From Agelaius tricolor (Eukaryota; Chordata; Aves; Passeriformes; Icteridae): a stretch of 64,000 nucleotides of DNA. The stretch is from contig JALJCS010000038.1 in the NCBI GenBank assembly GCA_023055355.1, positions 1,674,001 through 1,738,000 on the forward strand. The letters are read 5' to 3'. Both the position numbers and the translations under genes were made by a program. The stretch's first letter is position 1, and the number at the start of each line of letters is the position of its first letter. Of this stretch, positions 45,491 to 60,004 are shown piece after piece. A model generated the notes under the pieces. It saw nothing but the letters and a program-made list of their open reading frames with translations, made no database searches and was not told the origin of the DNA.

Positions 45491-48048
45491 TTTTCCCTCA
45501 CCAACGTTCCCATTTCTCTTAATAAGGCAAAAAAACTGGCACAGGAATATTGTTCAAAGGTTCAAGGACAGATTTTGCCAGTGGCCAGTCACACTTAGGG
45601 AACGCTCACTCCAGTCCAGCGTTGCTACAGAAGATGAAATGGATTTTGACTTTTTTTTCCTTTCTAAATTAACGCACACCAGGAATTTTACAAGGATGAA
45701 AATGATGTGTGATCTTCCACAATATAAATCTATGGGAATATCAATACACACCTGAGAGCTCTGGGCACAGTAACCCTGTGGAGGGAGCAAAGCTGAGGAC
45801 ATTTCTCACAAGTCTTTATCTACTTTTTTCTATTTTTGTTCCCTTTTCCCAAAGGAATCTTCCTCATCTTCCTCATTCTTCATTAGACAAGCAGAGAACA
45901 CTTCCCAGTTTACTTCCCAACTCTTGTTCATGTACTTTGCTAATTCAAGACATCCTTCCCTGCCCATGTCACCTCAAACACTGACTTAGTGCCCCTTAAA
46001 TGCTGATTTTAATGCTTTTTAAATGCTGGTTCTCCATCTTAAGGCACAAAGTGTGCAGTCACTTTGAGCTCAGGAGTGATTCCTTAAACACCATCCCAGG
46101 TGTTCACTTCAACACCAAAACCAAGCTACTGCCTCCAAGGCAGTAAATCCCCAAATAATTCATCCTACAGCCCTAAAAATCAGGTGTCCAAGCCACCAAA
46201 GGTGACCAGCAGAGCTACATCCCTCCCATGAACCCACCTGCATTTATCCCTGAGCACTGCTCTCCTGATAAACCACCCAACAGGGAAGAAGGAAGGAAGG
46301 TTTACACTGCAAAGCACTTTGGAAATATGAAATTGTTTTGGAAATAACAGCACTGAATTGTTTCCAATCAATACAGCATCGATACTGATTTCAAAGCACT
46401 TTGCAAATTCCTCCCCACTCCTCCCAGGTCTCCAACATCAGGGTCTCATGCACAGAAATCAGTCTGGTTCCTTTCTTAATGGGCAAATAATAAAATTCAG
46501 AATCCGTTTTCCTTATAAAAATAATAATGGTTTTATGTAAAACACTAATAAACAACAATGAGACACAAGGAATTATTCAGTTTCAAGGAACAGATGTCTG
46601 GCCTATTTGCAATTAATACAACCCACTGCCACACAATCAGCCTGCTGCAAATGCTGGGAACAAGATCTGAAAGTTCAAATGCAAATGTGTCTGGTTTTAA
46701 GGAGAATGAATAAAAACTCTGTAAAAACCTGCTTCGTATTTTTATATGACAGATCTATTAAAAATCTAGGCAGCAGTATAAATTTATAAAAAAAAAATTA
46801 AAAGCAAAAATTTGTAAGATAACCTGGAAAGAAAAAAATCATGATTTCTGACCAGAGTTTGGCAGAAACAATTCAGTTTTTTGGGTTGGAAGTTACTTAT
46901 ACATATCATTATGCTTTAGAAACACAAATTACAGAAAACAGCTCCATTATCTGCAAAAATATTTACCAGTGCTTGCAATTTCTGTAGTAGTTCTTTACAA
47001 ATATTTGGGATAAAAAGAATTTAAAGAAAAAGTAGTTCCCAGATGTAGATAAGAAAATAATCTGCTTCTCCAAGTAGGACTGGCTGGGTACATGGTGCTA
47101 AGGAACTCAGATTTCTTAGCTGGAAAAGTAGGGCTGAAGTTTACTGCCTTCTAAAATCTTTCTGTTATTAATGAATAAATTGTACACAGGATTTGTTTCA
47201 CACAAAAAATATTCTGAATTTTGATAATGGAAACAAGGTATGTGAAACAATCACTAATTTGATTATTACAGTAGGAAAAATAATATATCTAGGAATATGA
47301 CTAATCATTCAAGAAAAAAAAATCTAGCTATTTTCATTAATGAAAAATTAGTTAATGTTTTCTTAATACACAAGATAAGGTTTATCTATTTACAATTCCT
47401 GGCATTTCACCAATAAAATCTCACAAAAAACCTTAAGGAGTCCACATTTCCCTGTGCTGCTGCTGGAAATTAATTTTGCATTACAGAGTTATTAGAGCTG
47501 ATATAATTCTATGTTTAGTCTATTTTCTACATAGTGCTATTAAAAGATTAATTGAAAAATCACTGGTGAAGACTGGGATTAAACAGCACCTTGAAATGCC
47601 ACAATAAACTGCTTTTAAAATCAGCTGAGGATCTAACACAGCTCTGAAAGGTTTCAATTATTTATGTGTTTGGCCTGTGTAGCATAAATCCAGACTAATG
47701 AGGTACAATTGCTGTGTATAAATCTGAAGCATAAAAACCCTCCTCATTGTCTGGAGGCAGCAGTTCATTTTTCTCACAGGAATTTGCAGATTCTGGTCAG
47801 GGAGAGCCCAGCTGAGCACGAGGGTTATTTGCCAGCAGAGCTTGACCAACAGGCTCACACAGCCCCTATTTATTCCACAATTACTGGGGTTGGAAGGGAC
47901 TTCTGGAGATCATCTCATGCCACCCCCTGCCCAAGGGAGGCCCAGCTGGAGCACAGGGACACACCCAGAGGGGCTTGGAATGTCTCCAGAGAGGGAGGCT
48001 CCACGTCCTCCCTGGGTGGTTCTGCCACCCTCCATGGAAAGAATTTCT

Positions 48049-48155
48049 CACAGAATATTCTGAGTTGGAAGGAACCCCCAAGGATCAATGGGAATGGCCC
48101 ATAAGGAGATCAAACCTGGCACCATGCCCCAACCAAGGGAGCTCATCTCAGGGTT
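48049..48155 (-). mobile_element. CR1 LINE fragment nested in the outer CR1
   Basis: CACAGAATATTCTGAGTTGG then AAGGAACCCCCAAGGATCAA is the 3' tip of another CR1 in the same orientation. It sits exactly where the outer CR1 sequence ...AAAGAATTTCT should continue into TCCTCATGCTGAAG. The continuation is found after about 105 bp. The fragment is short and 5'-truncated, and its borders are good to a few bases. Confidence 0.75.
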
Positions 48156-48362
48156 CTTCCTCATGCTGAAGTGAAACTTTCTGTGGTTTCTTTTAGGTTA
48201 CGGCTGTAACTCCTTCTCCTGTCACTGGGCACCACTCAAGAGAGTCTGGCACTGACTTTACACCTCTTGGAGTTACTGCCATGGATTGCTGAGATCCCCT
48301 CTCATCCTTCCCTTCTCCAGACCGACCCGGCCCAGCTCCGCAGCGTTTCCTCATCAGAGCTG

Positions 48363-48487
48363 CTCCAGCCCCAAATCCTCTGGGTGCCCCCACAGGACCC
48401 TCTCCAGCCCCAGATCCTCTGGGTGCCCCTCACAGGACCCTCTCCAGCCCCAAATCCTCTGGGTGCCCCCACAGGACCCTCTCCAGC
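48363..48487. repeat. Tandem repeat, 39-40 bp x 3, inside CR1
   Basis: Units at 48363-48401, 48402-48441 and 48442-48480 each begin CTCCAGCCCCAAATCCTCTG (or CAGATCC) and end ACAGGACCCT, with a partial fourth. The unit derives from the CR1 segment in which it lies, so this is a local amplification after insertion. Confidence 0.92.
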
Positions 48488-50755
48488 AGCTCCTTGTTCT
48501 TCTTGAAGAGAAAGACATCTCCTTGAACCACCAGATGAATCTTGGTGGTGCAAGTCCCACCTCTACAGCTAAGGACATCAACAGATCTCCATGTGCACAT
48601 GAAGTTGTGGAGTCTGGGGCTGAAACTTTCTCTCTTGGGTCTTTTTCCTAAAGATAATTTGTTTGGCAAAGGCCCCGATGTTTCTTGAGTTTCAAAGAGT
48701 CACTCAGACCTCCCTTCCCCTTCTTCCCCATCTCCCTCCAATAATTCACACATTTTTAAGATATGTGTAGTGCTTATCAGTGCCTTTGAAGATGAATGCA
48801 GGGGTTTTCTCTGGTAGATGGAGCAATTGTATTTAAAGATGCCATAAAAACCAGACCTTTGCATCAAGGACCTTCCTAAGACACCAGGTGTGCTATGAAC
48901 AGCCCAAGGATGAGCATGGTTGAGATTATAGAGTTAGTTAATTAACTCTGGGCAAACAGTTTGGCTGTGAAATATTTTGATAAAATGAGCATTATCTGGA
49001 GCCTTTGGCACTGAGGTAAACCACACTTGCAGCAGGGGAGCAGCTCCAGATGTAGCTTGGGCTAAGTTCAGAGTGAGAAATCACAAGTGCTGAAGAAACC
49101 TCCCTCCTTCTGGGGGAGGTGCTCTTCACACTGCCCATCCCTCAGCACCTTTTTCACTGAAGGATCTGTGGCTGAAAACAGCAAAAGCTTTTGTAGCAGT
49201 CAGGGCCAGATGGAAAGTGCCATATTGGCAACATCAACTGAGACAGATGGGGAAGAGGGAAAACCTGGCTAAAAGCAAAAATGATAAACCCATCACACAA
49301 TCACACACAAAAATACTTTAAAAACAATCTTTTTGATCTCTGATCCAAGGAAAATATGCACACCACTGGTTCAACATGGGGCTGGGATCTTGTAGGAACA
49401 AAAATGTCCTTGATTTAGAAAGCAACTGCCACATGGAAGTCACTCTGTTACTGCTGCTGGTGAAAGGCACTTCCTTTAGTTACCACCCAACCTTGTTCCT
49501 TGGCACTCACATCCAAGATAATTTACCTTATTTCCTAATTGTGTCTGAGTCTTGAAAAACATAATCTATTTCCTGACCACCTCAAAAAGCCACCAAAAGT
49601 GGAAGGTACTTCAGTATCCAAAGAAGGGCTCCAGGAAAATGGAAAGCATTTCAAAGTAAAGAAGCAAAACCAGACATTTTTTTACAGCAAAACAGATAAA
49701 ACACAAAGTCAGCTTAAGAGGAAATGCAAAAACTTCTAAGACTTTTAACTTCTTAAGACTGCACTGATGAATTCCATTCTTTTCTGGAATATATTTTTCC
49801 ACTTGATGAATCCAACAATTGCAGATTAAATGTTTTAATGCCAGCTGTTTATTTTAACCTCTGACTCAGTTAATCTCTTGTGAATTTGTGGCTGTTCAAA
49901 GAAAGTTAATAATGACATGTTAGACAGTTGATTAATTAAAACTAAATACAATTAAAATACTTAAAAATTAAAAATAATCACAGCAATAGGGAAATTTCCA
50001 TGAGAAATGTGAGATGGAAAAGACTGAACTGGCCTCAGTTCTTTATCTGTGCATGTGGTGTATTTTCTAGTTTTATTTAAAATTTGGCAAAATATGTGAC
50101 TTCTGCCTTTCCCTAGAAGGAAATCAGCATCCAGCTGCCACACCATGGATTCCTCTTCCACCTAAAGTCTTAAGAGCCTTGAAAACTTCTGTTGCTGTAA
50201 GCACAACAGCTGCCTGTAAAAATGGATGTGAACAATAGGTTCCTCTGCAATGAAATCCTGCCTGGTCAGGCAGAAATAAGTCGAATGTATTGGACTTGTT
50301 TATCTCAAATCCAGCCTTTACTGCTCATTTACTTCAAAGGCAAATTCTTAACTTCATCATATAACAGAAATCCACTGACCCAAGAGCAATGTGAACAAAT
50401 TTAAATCATATTGGTTTCCTTCTTCTTTTCTTCTTGACAACATTCTCTTCCTTCTTAATTATCATGATTAGGATTCACTCATTGCCAAGTCTGCCAAAAA
50501 CCACAGTGAATATTTGAGTTTTGTGCTCATATTTCTACAGTCACATTTAACAATAAAGCAATAGATCTTCTGTTTAAAGGGGAAATTATTGTTATCACTT
50601 ATTTGCCTAAGAGCAAGAAAGATGCTGCATTGCTGTGGCAAATGAAGAATGATATGTTTCTGGGGAAAAAAAAAAATCTTTACTACCCTGCATTTTTGGG
50701 ACAGCAATTCAACCTGTGAAGAAAATTAACTCAAGGATTAAATGTTTCAGCTTAC

Positions 50756-50849
50756 CAGAAGCATTGCAGAGGTTCCATTTGGCCGGGAGAGCTGGATGGA
50801 CATTTCAGGGAACATCCTGTCAATGCGACTGATCACATCATCAACGTAC
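50756..50849 (-). CDS. MED27: MED27 coding exon (first one in window)
   Basis: A 94-nt exon. The acceptor reads TTTGGTTGTAG before it and the donor is GTAAG after it. The first base completes a codon split by the upstream intron (expected Gln), then 31 codons follow, beginning YVDDVISRIDRMFPEM and ending NGTSAMLL. This is the start of the conserved C-terminal half of vertebrate MED27 and corresponds to about residues 161-191 of the human protein. The downstream junction is phase 0 and joins in frame to the exon at 40570. The next upstream exon was not found. Identification is by direct recognition of the peptide, not a database search. Confidence 0.97.
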
Positions 50850-53800
50850 CTACAACCAAAGCACACAGCAGCATCAACACAGGGCTCTCTCACACACTCA
50901 CATTGTCCAAACTGTGCTTTTAAAAAACATTTATCCTTTTTAGGAATTATCCTTTAAAAATTATCCTTTTAAACCGTGTTTATGGGACTTTCCTGGACCA
51001 ATTTCTCTCTGATACCTGTGTATTTTTCAAAACCGCATGCAAGAAATAATTCAAAAAGTTGTTGATAAGAGGAAACAAACCAAAGCCCTCTGCAAGTTGT
51101 TTTGAAAATCAATTACTCTGCCCTTAAAAACATGCACTCTTAAATTTCAGTCCAAATCTGTCAGCTTCAAACTCCTGCCATGGTATTTCCATACTTTCTC
51201 CTCAGGAGGGTTGAAGGACACATGATTACAATTACTCCTCCAGTGCAGGAATTCACAGGCTGTCATGTCCTTACTCTCTCTTTGATAAACTTAACAGATA
51301 AAGGTTTTATCAAAGTCTTTGGATGATTCTTAGGGGTGGTTTTTTTTCCCCTGAATCTTTCCAATTTATTTCATGCACTGGTGACTCTGAAATTGGCTGG
51401 TAAATTCCAGATGTTTCTCTGGAGCAATCAAACACGAAGGTAAAACAACATCCTTTCTGTTGGGTGTAATCCCTGTTTCTGCAGGCCAAGGTGAGCTGGC
51501 ACACAGTTGTCCTATTCCCTGGGATCAAATTAAGAACTGACCTCCATTAACAGTGAAAAGAACCTTACAGAGACCTTGTTTGCCAGGACACATCACCCCA
51601 AGCCATGGACATGCCACTCCAGCCACCCCTCTGAACACATTAAAATCCAAATATTTGCTTTAGCAGAGTTCCCAGGACAGTCTGTATCATCTGTGCACTG
51701 ACCTGTCCCCATTTACAAACTCTGCAACTTGATCAGATCCATGAATGAATTTGTAAATAAAACTGTTTTCATGCTAATCCACATACGTGCTCTGAAAAAA
51801 GAGACTTCTTTGGGAAAATTGCTTGCCTGAGTTAGATTAACAGTAAAACTCAAAAAAAAAAAAAAAGCTAATTATTTCCCTTTAATCTGCCTAAACAAAG
51901 GCAAAAAAAAATGTTGAATTCTTGCTCTTCAAAGTAATTAATTTCTAATGTTAGTGCTAAAACCTCCTGAACTAAAAGTAACCAAAGAATGAAATGAGTT
52001 ATGACAATTTTGGACAAAAACCTTAATCCACACTTGTCATTGTGCAGAAGAAAGTTCCCCCATTCACTGTAATGACTCATTAACACTTGCTGCTGATAAG
52101 AAAAGCCAAAAACATCCAAAAGCCAAGAACTTCCTCAGCACTGGGAAAGAGGAGGCACATCAGCCACTGCTCCAGGAGGACTCAACCACACATGGAGGGC
52201 ACAAACCCAGCTCATTTCAGACACTGCTGAATCCCAGGCTGATTTCATCCAGCAGGAGAGTTTATACTGCTTGATAAATGCCATTACTCCAGGCTCTGCA
52301 AATAAATTAATCTCTTGCTTGTGGGGGACCAGGGATGACTGGCTGTGGTGCAAGCAAGGAGAGATTCTGTGGTTCTGAACACGTCGTGATGTAGATTTGT
52401 GCATAGCTTCAATTTTGCAATTTGCCAAGCTTTAGGCAATGAGAAGTTAAAACAAACAAAATAAAAAGTTGCAGAAATTAAGACATTGGCATAGTCAATG
52501 CATTAAGGAAGGAAAATTCAAGTAATTTTAAATCATGTGAACAACAGTTGGACGTGGGCACTTAATCTGCTTACGTCCTTCTGAAAATCCCAGTGGACAT
52601 GTACACTCATCCTTGGAAAATGGGATCCAGGCTGGCTGGAGGTAATCAATTCTTCAAAGTCTTTCTTAGATAAGATTATTTTTAAATGTAAAACTTGTTT
52701 TGACCACAAGGCTTAAAATCTGACTCAAACCCAACTTGTACTACGTGAGCAGTGTAAGGCACAACAGGGCATTCACAGGGTTGTGGAATCTTCCCTTTAA
52801 ATGAAATCACACATACAGCAAAGCAGAAATCTCCTAATTTCCTTCTGAAAGCACTTAAAGGTGACTTACTGTGACTTTTTGGGCTTAGATGCTGGTTAAT
52901 TTTGTACCATTTTTCATAGATCAGTTGACAGAAGAAGGAAAATGAAAACCACGTGCTCCAGGACATGTGATGTTTTACTCTGGCAGCTCTGACAGGACCA
53001 TCACACAGGGAACCTTTTCCTTCTCTTCTCCATCAATGGGATGTCAGAGAAGATCCCAGACTAACAGGAGAAAATGCATTGATGTGTGCAGCATTGCTTT
53101 GTGCCCCCATGCCTTTTTTCAAGTAGTGATCAGGCTTTCCTGAGCATTCATCAGAACAAAGATTCTTCCAAACATACATATATAATTACTCAATTAGCCT
53201 GACTGGATTGTGTATCAAACACAAACTGACAAACAGCCTTTTCTAAGGCAAAATTCTGTAGATTTACCCTTCTGAGAGGACATTTGGTAAAATATCCTGT
53301 GAAGGGATGGACACCAGAAATCAGATGCAGTGAAGTAATGTAAAAGTGTAACTGGTGATAACTTCAGAGAAAACTGAGGAACACATGTTAAAGAAGAGAT
53401 AAAGTGCACTCCCAAGGCTGTTTGGAAAGAGGGTCAGAGAAAAAGCCTCTGTCTGGAACTTATTTTGTAGAACTGAAATACAGACATTTACTGCCAAAAT
53501 ATGCACTTACAAAATTTACACATCTCTGTCCAGTTTTAGCTCAAAAATATGATAGTTCCTATTTATGTTACAGAACCTCTTGCCCAGTCTCAGAGAAGCA
53601 AAGCACTTGAGGATGGAGAAAAGTCTAATTTTACTTTGCCAAAAAGCACTTCTGACGTCCTCTGCACATCTCAGTTTTCTCCTACATACAAAAGATGATG
53701 GTTGGAAGGAGCATTTACAAACCCAGAAGAAATAACACAAAGTGGGGAAAAGCAAATGTCAATAAATTTGTTCAGACATTTGGCTTATTTTAATCTTGAG

Positions 53801-55207
53801 AAATTAATGGAATTCTCAGAATTAAATACAAGCTGGAATTTCATGTCCTAGAACAGGCATTGTTCCACCTACAAAGGGCTGAAGAGTGTGTCTAGACAAA
53901 TTCCCTGTTGCTTCTCTGGGATGCAAAGGTTGTTCAAAAAGGTCTGAAGCCAGACTGCAAAAGATTGTACCCAATAACCCCCATTTTACAGCACAGAATT
54001 TTAACTCTTTATAGACAGAATTTCATATTATGAACTATCCTAGGCCTCAAAAACATTTAACAACTTCTCAATGCAACATCCAGAGTTAGTCCCATGCTAT
54101 TTAAAAATACTTAAAGTAACTTCAACACCTGCAGCCTAATCCAGAACCCTGATCATCCTACTCAGGAAAGAACAACAGGCTCAACCAACAGGTCTTCACC
54201 TCATTACACCTTATCAAGTACTAAAACAATTTCCCCAATGTAATTTTACTGCTCTGGGGGAAGATTTTTAAAACATCTTCAACAGAAGGTTTGTACCAAC
54301 TTCCCCATCTCATTTTTTCTTCTTCTTTCCCTCATGACACAGGTTCACGATTTTTCAGGATGTATTAAAATTGTATTTTAGATACAAAATCTTTACTTAA
54401 AAAAAAAGGTAATATTGTCATTCAGGGGTTTGCATCTGAATGTGCAGAGCCAGCCAGTCCCATCAGATGCTCTCAAAGGCTGTCAACACTATAAATCAGT
54501 ATTTTTATTTTAATGTAGAAGAGTTATTTTTTTCGCAAACATGCCAGATTAATACTACAAAAGTCAAAACAAATCTACTTCATGAACATCAGCAATGACT
54601 AAAATTAATTCAAAATATTACACTTCAAATGAAGCCTTGTTATGAACATGCAGGAAAAAAACTAGAATAAAGGAATAGAGATATTAGCTGAAAAATCTCT
54701 GCTATTTTGCCAGTAAATGTACACATAAATCCTTTAGTCCGTATTAGAGAAACAATGCCTGGGACATGCAGAAGACACCTTTGAAGCCAGTTAGAAAATA
54801 CTGTTTAGAAAGGCCTAATTATCTATGCAAAACACTCACTGAGAAGTTTCATGCTAAAACATCAGGTTGACAATGTAGAAATAATTCAGGAACCATTTTT
54901 GTAGATAAATGGTCTTGTACCATCTCTTTGATTCACATAAAGGCCCCCCAAAAGACAGCAATATAGGAATGTAATTCATTATAAATGCCTTTCAATTCCA
55001 CACTGGACAGATGGCTTCACTCTCTAATGTGACCCCTCTTTTTGATTTTTTTTTATTTTTACTGGATTAGATCCAGCAATCCAGTGTTAGTGTGATGTTT
55101 AACAGCTTAGACAAGACTTAAATAGCATTTTTCCCACACAGTGTTTCACTTGCATGCTGTTCTTTTTTTCCACCCAATACAACAATTTAAAAATTAGAAA
55201 TATAGGC

Positions 55208-55263
<56 letters not shown>
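55208..55263. repeat. (AAT)n microsatellite, about 18 copies
   Basis: A perfect uninterrupted AAT run in the MED27 intron. Likely polymorphic. Confidence 0.98.
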
Positions 55264-55264
<1 letters not shown>

Positions 55265-58200
55265 TTTCTTTTGGAATAAAGAAAATTTTGCTAAGTGATC
55301 TTGGGAAGATGGAGATAAAGAGAAAAGGGGTTAAAATACACATTTGTAACATGAAAGAAGTTAATCTTTCCTATACACTTAGCAGAAAACACCACACATA
55401 AGACAAAAATAAACTCTACAATTCTGTCAAATCTGGATTCATGATATTTTGGAGAGCAACAGGGGAAACTCTCCACACATCCTCTCACTAGCACAGTATT
55501 TACTTGCTCACAGATTTTTTTTTTTTGGCTTTCAGTTAATATTTTCAACCCAGTTAATAATTTCTTTTCACATGTGTGATATTTCAGAAGCATGAGCTGG
55601 CCCTGCTGCACATGTTGGGTTGGTTGATGGAGGCATCAGGGGACAGTGTTTGCCTGCACTCATTCCAAGACCTATGGAACAGCTATTTTTGGCAGAACCA
55701 AGACTCAATATACAACTTAAACATTTTAGCAGCAGCAGAATTTAAAATATTATAAACTTACAAAGAAATTCAATAGTTTTCAGGCAGGCTGTCTGGAAAA
55801 ATAGTATATTTTAACACATAGAGAGTAATCACAGTTCTAGTGTGATTTATCCATCATGGAATTTAAGTTTTAATTTGATTCAGCTACCTGCTAGGCAAGT
55901 CTCTGCAGGTAGCAAATTCAAGTTGATAGAAAGCTTTTCAGAAGCATCAATTAACAACAGTTATTAAAACAGTGACCTCTGCCAGCTCTGGTGAGATGAC
56001 ACTTCCTGCTTGGATAGGCAATGAAGAGTGTGAAAAGAAATCCAACACCACTCACGCTGAGAGAGCGACTTCACGTCTCAGGACTAAATCAGACAGCTGG
56101 CACCATCCCTGACATCTGTACAACAATCCTGGAAGTCTCTGCCTCCTCTCCCAGATTCTACAGGTTCTGTTGGCTTTTTTTTTTTATTGTTAACACAGGC
56201 TCTTGCTTTTCATTTCTGCAGAACCTCTATAAAATGCTCACGGTTTCCTGGCTCCAGTACTAAATTCTCTTGTTTTGAGCAACTTCTCCAGCTATGAGTT
56301 TCCTTGCCAGGCTGTTTTCTCATACAGTTGTTAACACTGTCCTCTTGTCCTTTCTAACAAACTGCTTCAGCAGTTTCCTCTCTCTTCTCACCCAATTTCC
56401 AAGTTTCTCGTGGTGGAAGATTCCAGCCAGGATCCTCTTGGCTCATCTTTCTCTTCCCTTCTCGTCTGCACATTGACTTGGTCTCTGCTACTCCTGCAAT
56501 GCCTCTGTTCCTGCTGTAAAATCTTTATTCATGACACATCAGAAAGGAAAAATGGTCTTTCAAATAACTAACTGACTTCTAACTACCAGGAGGTGTGGTG
56601 AGAGCAAAAGGAGCAAATCTGAGTTGGGCACATTTCTTCAGTCTTGGGGCTAAACCACAGAATGAGCAGAGTTTCAGCACTGGAGAGTAGGAATCCACAG
56701 GTGTGGGAAGAAGCCAGGATGTGTGGGCTGTAAGGAACTGATTTGCTGATATACCTTGAACAAAGATCCTAAGGAACAAATTTGCTAAAATTTTTGCCCA
56801 ACCCCACTCTACTTCACCTTCAGAGGGGTGGAAGCACTGAAAGATCCAAACCTGAGATAAGGCAGACTTCCACTGATTCTTAAAAATCCTCCTGTTTTCA
56901 ACTTTGCTATGGATGTTATTTTGGTCATAGAGGAATTATGCTTTATTACTGAATGGATGCAAAAGATTAAGTTAAGTGCTTAAATAGTCTAGCAGTGTTT
57001 ACACATAAACACAGGGTGGTCTGCTGCAAAAGCATATGCACACAGAGCTGTATCAAACACTCACCATCTGCACTTCTCACTCACAAAAGGCCAAACCTGG
57101 TACAGCACTTAAGGACACATGTGGAATCGTTTGGACAGCTCTCCAGAAGCCAAGACAGAGTGTTTAAGGGTTGGATTTACAAAGACATTTAGAAACCTGA
57201 GGCTGTGATTCAACAATTTTCAGGCTTCGGCAGCAATAGTGACATAAGGCACTGACACATCCCCTCCTGCACAGCATTCAGCCCCCTCAGCTGTGCTGTG
57301 CTGGAGGAGCTGGAGCTCACAACTGAAAAAAAAAGCATTGGTTTAAATCTAAACCAGTTTCATGATCCAACTCCCTGTGTGGCTGCACACACAAATCCTG
57401 GGACTACACATCATGGGCTAGGGCTGCTGCACACTGGGGTCGTTCTATTACAACAATAAAATATTGGTTTATGGTAAAATGTTGTTACTTAGGAGGCATT
57501 GTTTATACAGCAAACACAATTCAGAATTCCTCAGTGCCACCGTGAGCCCACTGCTAAGAGATGTGGTGCAGACCTGCCTGGAATGTCCTCAAAGGTCTGA
57601 GCTGACAGTGATGGCACAAATGAACACAGGTTCTCCTGCTGAAAGCCTCTGGAATGCAAACCTGCTGCTGAATCAGTCTCTGGGCATCTGCACATTTACA
57701 TTAAATATGAACAAACAGCTCTGTAACACACTCTGTAACACACTTTATCAGTGAATACTTTGTTTTTTAATACAGAGCAAAACAACATCTCTTCACAATG
57801 CTGAATTCCAGTGCATCAGCTTAAAAAGCATAACTTTAATAAGGAAAACTTTAAGTTACAAATAGAGACCTTGCAGTCCAATTCCCAGGGCTATTTTATT
57901 ATAGTATTGAAATAGCTTTCTTTGTACTTATGTGGAATGCTCTTCAAAATGCCTTTAATTCACAGCAGTAATCATGAGAGGAATATGGATATTAGAATGT
58001 GTGAAAACTGGTTAACAAAACAAGCATGCATCTACTTTACAGTCATCACCAGGATCCTGCCTGAGCCTGCACTGGTCTGTGCTTTATGAAAAAGAAAAGC
58101 ATTAACTCCTTTATACACACCTTGAGAAGAAAACCAGCCCTCCCATAACCATTCAGCATCAGTGGTAAAATCATTTCAGAGCCAAAATCCCACAGCACAA

Positions 58201-60004
58201 ATGCACTGTTTATATTTGCACTTCATGAGACATGACATTGCACCACAACAATAATAATACTGTTATTATTAACAAGAAATGCTAAAAGGAGTAATTTTCA
58301 GGGTAATAATCAGAATTATTACATTAGATGGTTCTTCAATTATTCCTAACTTTTCAAGCAATTTGTGCCCCACACATCAGCCTAAATTTGCACGTGGCAC
58401 AAACATTTCCATACAGCACAGCTGTGCTAGAACTCCTCAGGAGAAACTCAACCCAGAGTCCTTTGAAAAGGAAAAACAACATTTGCACACACACAGACCT
58501 GTCTCATGGTGTTCCAAAGCTGGATAATGCCCCCACCCTCTCAGGGCTCACCTGGGGTTGCAGGGTCAGTGCTGGGAGGTGAAATCTCCTCTCCTGCACT
58601 CCCAGTCCTGCAAGGGAGGGACAGGGGTTCAGCTGATGCTGACTCCAGTAAACACCAGACCCTGCTTTGACAAGGGCCTCAAAGGAAGGCACAGAGTTCA
58701 GTCCTGCCTCGAGGAAATGCGAGGAGGGGCTGGGATGGTTTCTTGCTCAGCCAGATTCCCAGGGGAAGTGAGTGGGGCTGTTTCCCATCTGGGAAAGGCC
58801 CCACTGTGTGCACTGACCCCCTGTGGGACCCTGACACCATGCACCACTCCCCACTGTCACTGAACTTGAGTTCAGCCTTCTCAAGCCAGAATTCATTATT
58901 TTATAACATGTTATTTTCAGCTCTGCTATTGAAGATTTACTGCAACAGCAAAGCCTTCTCACTCTCTTTCTTTGTGCTTTATTTCTCCCTCAACAGAGCA
59001 GAAATTACAGTACTTACCTCCTTTTATGAACAGCAACAGATGATGCATGATACCTATTATTTATTCTATACTTATGGGAAGCAGAGAGATTTTACCTTTG
59101 GGTGCAGTGAGTGATGAACAGGAAACACAGGATGTTGTGCCCAGTCAGACCTTTTCACACCCTGGGCTTGACCATGACAGGCACTGCTGGCAGGAAGAGA
59201 TCTCACTGATCACTTCTCTTAGGCACTCCCTGAACTTATTGAAGGCATCACAAATTCCAGAGGCTGGGAGGAAGGGAAGATTAGGGATCCAACTCTCTGG
59301 AGAGCAGAACAGACCGTTTCATACACAGGACTAAAAATACACAGAATTAGCATGGGAAGACTCAAATTTTAGGACTCATCAATAGAGTTCAAACAGCCAC
59401 TCCAAAAAAATTATCCACTTCAAGGTCTAGAGCTTTTGTTAAAATTATAAATTGTGGTAGAAACAGGCAAGTCTTAATATCACTAGTTCTAAGGGTACTT
59501 CAGATACTTAATATCAGCCTTTAAGGATCCTTAAGATCAATTTGTTCCGTAATTAAGAGGGAAGCAAAGGTGAAGAAAAAAGCAGAAAAGATGAGGTATA
59601 AAAGTTGCACAGCCTACTGCAATTTATTACACAAGCTTCTACCCATTTCAACTTTTGTGATCACTTAGTTTAAGTTTTCTTGAGGGAATTTCATAATTAG
59701 TCCTGGTTTTTAGCTCTTCAGAATGATGATCTGACCAAGTACTTCGATCTGCCTGTGATACTACAGAGATAAAAATCTATCTTACAACTCAGAGTTTTAT
59801 CAAAAGACTCCTTCAAGGTCATCTTCACACTTCAGTAGAAAAACTGGAGATAACAAGAACAATTAGGCATTTATAAACTCAAGACTCTCCCAGTACAAAC
59901 ATTTAGGGGAGAGAAGCCCTTCAAAACACTATTTTATAAAAAAAATGCTTTCATCACTTCTTCCTCCAGCATGACAAGCTGTTCCTTAGGTTGAGATTTT
60001 TTAT

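Larger units (their letters stand above)
47875..48530 (-). mobile_element. CR1 LINE fragment (outer), interrupted by a second CR1
   Basis: The plus strand reads GGGGTTGGAAGGGACTTCTG then GAGATCATCTCATGCCACCC, the reverse complement of the 3' end of an avian CR1. After an interruption it resumes with TTCTTCCTCATGCTGAAGTG and CTCCTGTCACTGGGCACCAC, also CR1. The element is 5'-truncated, as is usual for CR1, and has no reverse transcriptase frame. The 5' boundary near 48530 is approximate. Confidence 0.85.
40571..50755 (-). other. MED27: MED27 intron (10185 bp)
   Basis: Intron between the YVDDV exon and the VTLGK exon. It contains a nested CR1 pair (47875-48530) and a conserved-looking block (45225-45490). 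The remaining sequence is AT-rich with no recognised gene. Confidence 0.88.

Noticed and set aside
46300..46430. Repeated AAAGCACTTTGGAAAT/AAAGCACTTTGCAAAT words, suggesting an L2 or SINE tail
   Set aside because: Similarity is too short to assign a family by eye.
52682..52966. Minus-strand frame ending near a GTAAGT-like donor (52860s), considered as an upstream MED27 exon
   Set aside because: The peptide does not resemble the N-terminal half of MED27 and no good acceptor precedes it.
58985..59030. Minus-strand GTAAGT near 59010-59020, considered as an exon donor
   Set aside because: The upstream sequence has no MED27-like peptide and no suitable acceptor.
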